Made by a program: the position numbers and the translations under genes. The notes under the pieces are model-generated. The model ran no database searches, was not told where the DNA came from, and was given only the letters and a program-made list of their open reading frames with translations. A stretch of 5,795 nt of DNA, from NCBI GenBank assembly GCA_903853735.1, contig CAINUH010000117.1, positions 1-5,795 of the forward strand, read 5' to 3'. The stretch is from an uncultured Desulfomonile sp. (GTDB lineage: Bacteria; Desulfobacterota; Desulfomonilia; Desulfomonilales; Desulfomonilaceae). How positions within the stretch are numbered: position 1 is the first letter of the stretch; each line of letters starts with the position of its first letter. Positions 5,199-5,795 of the stretch are shown one piece after another.

Positions 5199-5795
5199 TT
5201 AGAGCTTCACATCTATTATCGAATTCTTCTTCAACTCTTCTACCCAATCTTTCATACGACCTTGAATCTTATCGTTTCTCAAAATAGAAATCACTTTATT
5301 TCTAACCAGTTCGTACTCTTTTTCATCCGCGGGAGATAGTATCCCGGATGGTTTCTTGGGTTGAGAGCCTGTCTTCCCAGACTCGGGCTTGCTCGGTACT
5401 CTATCTTTCTGTTCGATTTCGTCCGTAGATTCAGATTCCTGCTTTTGGCTTGAGCGAGTATCCCGTTGTTGATATGCTTCCTTCCAGCGCTTTTCTAATT
5501 CTTTTCTCGTCTTCTCGGGAATAGGGACTTTCTTCACTTGCCTGCCTTGAGCGTTGGCAAGATAGAAAAGGATGATGGCATCTTTCGTTTTGAGAGGAGG
5601 CGTAACGTCTCCGGGCCTCATCCTCTGAACCATATTCTGCAAGCCTGGAACCATGTCTTTATAGTCCAGGAATCCCAGATCTCCTCCATGCTTGGCATTA
5701 GGATCCTGTGAATACTTTTGTGCAAGCTTCGCGAAATCACCGCCGGTCATCGATTCTTCGAAAATCCTTTTTGCCTTATCCAGGAGCCGTTGGAC
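5199..5795 (-). CDS. Parvulin-type peptidyl-prolyl isomerase, SurA/PpiC-like (partial, N-terminus missing)
   Basis: The gene enters from the right edge; about 198 C-terminal residues are visible and the frame stays open to base 5795. The visible protein starts inside a rotamase domain: AKRIFEESMTGGDFAKLAQKYSQDP, then GGDLGFLDYKDMVPGLQ, and MRPGDVTPPLKTKDAIILFYL, which is the characteristic second half of the parvulin fold. It catalyses proline cis-trans isomerisation and, in this class, helps fold outer-membrane or secreted proteins in the periplasm. The signal peptide and chaperone N-domain would lie outside the window. After the domain comes a charged, Ser/Glu/Lys/Pro-rich stretch (about visible residues 112-158) that looks disordered, then a helix and the closing WVEELKKNSIIDVKL, typical of the SurA-type C-terminus that packs back on the N-domain. 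It lies upstream of mreB on the same strand. Confidence 0.88.
   Translation of the reverse strand, partial: VQRLLDKAKRIFEESMTGGDFAKLAQKYSQDPNAKHGGDLGFLDYKDMVPGLQNMVQRMRPGDVTPPLKTKDAIILFYLANAQGRQVKKVPIPEKTRKELEKRWKEAYQQRDTRSSQKQESESTDEIEQKDRVPSKPESGKTGSQPKKPSGILSPADEKEYELVRNKVISILRNDKIQGRMKDWVEELKKNSIIDVKL

Overview
The window looks like a chromosomal piece of a Gram-negative bacterium. The evidence is a lipid-transport (MCE/Mla-type) gene end, a PqiC-like lipoprotein, MreB and a SurA/parvulin-type foldase, all of which belong to envelope biology of diderms. Base composition is close to balanced. The style of the receiver protein and of GlgC reminds me of the former Deltaproteobacteria (Desulfobacterota/Myxococcota-like), but that is an impression, not a search result.

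Layout. (1) 1-995, plus strand: the 3' end of an MCE-domain transporter substrate-binding protein, then an ABC-transport auxiliary lipoprotein. These look like the last two genes of a phospholipid or hydrophobic-solute transport operon. (2) 996-1377: a 382-bp non-coding stretch with a weak terminator-like hairpin at its left end, an inverted repeat touching a plausible sigma-70 promoter (TTGAAC-17-TATGAT), and a perfect 10-bp direct repeat whose copies are 90 bp apart. (3) 1378-3824, plus strand: a stand-alone CheY-like receiver whose stop codon overlaps the glgC start codon (ATGA), then glgC (ADP-glucose pyrophosphorylase), then after 72 bp an alpha/beta hydrolase. These three probably form one transcription unit. 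(4) 3825-3917: a short convergent gap with nested inverted repeats. (5) 3918-5795, minus strand: mreB, a 249-bp gap that may hold a 46-codon small ORF, and the 3' part of a parvulin-type peptidyl-prolyl isomerase that runs off the right edge.

How the genes may work together. The left genes serve envelope lipid traffic, and the right genes serve envelope protein folding and cell-shape control. The middle unit couples a phospho-receiver with no output domain to the first committed enzyme of glycogen synthesis, which suggests a signalling input to carbon storage. This coupling is the most interesting observation here. There is no sign of a mobile element, CRISPR array, tRNA or rRNA, and I do not see a clearly new multi-gene system. 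Most genes are recognisable housekeeping or accessory families in a somewhat unusual arrangement.
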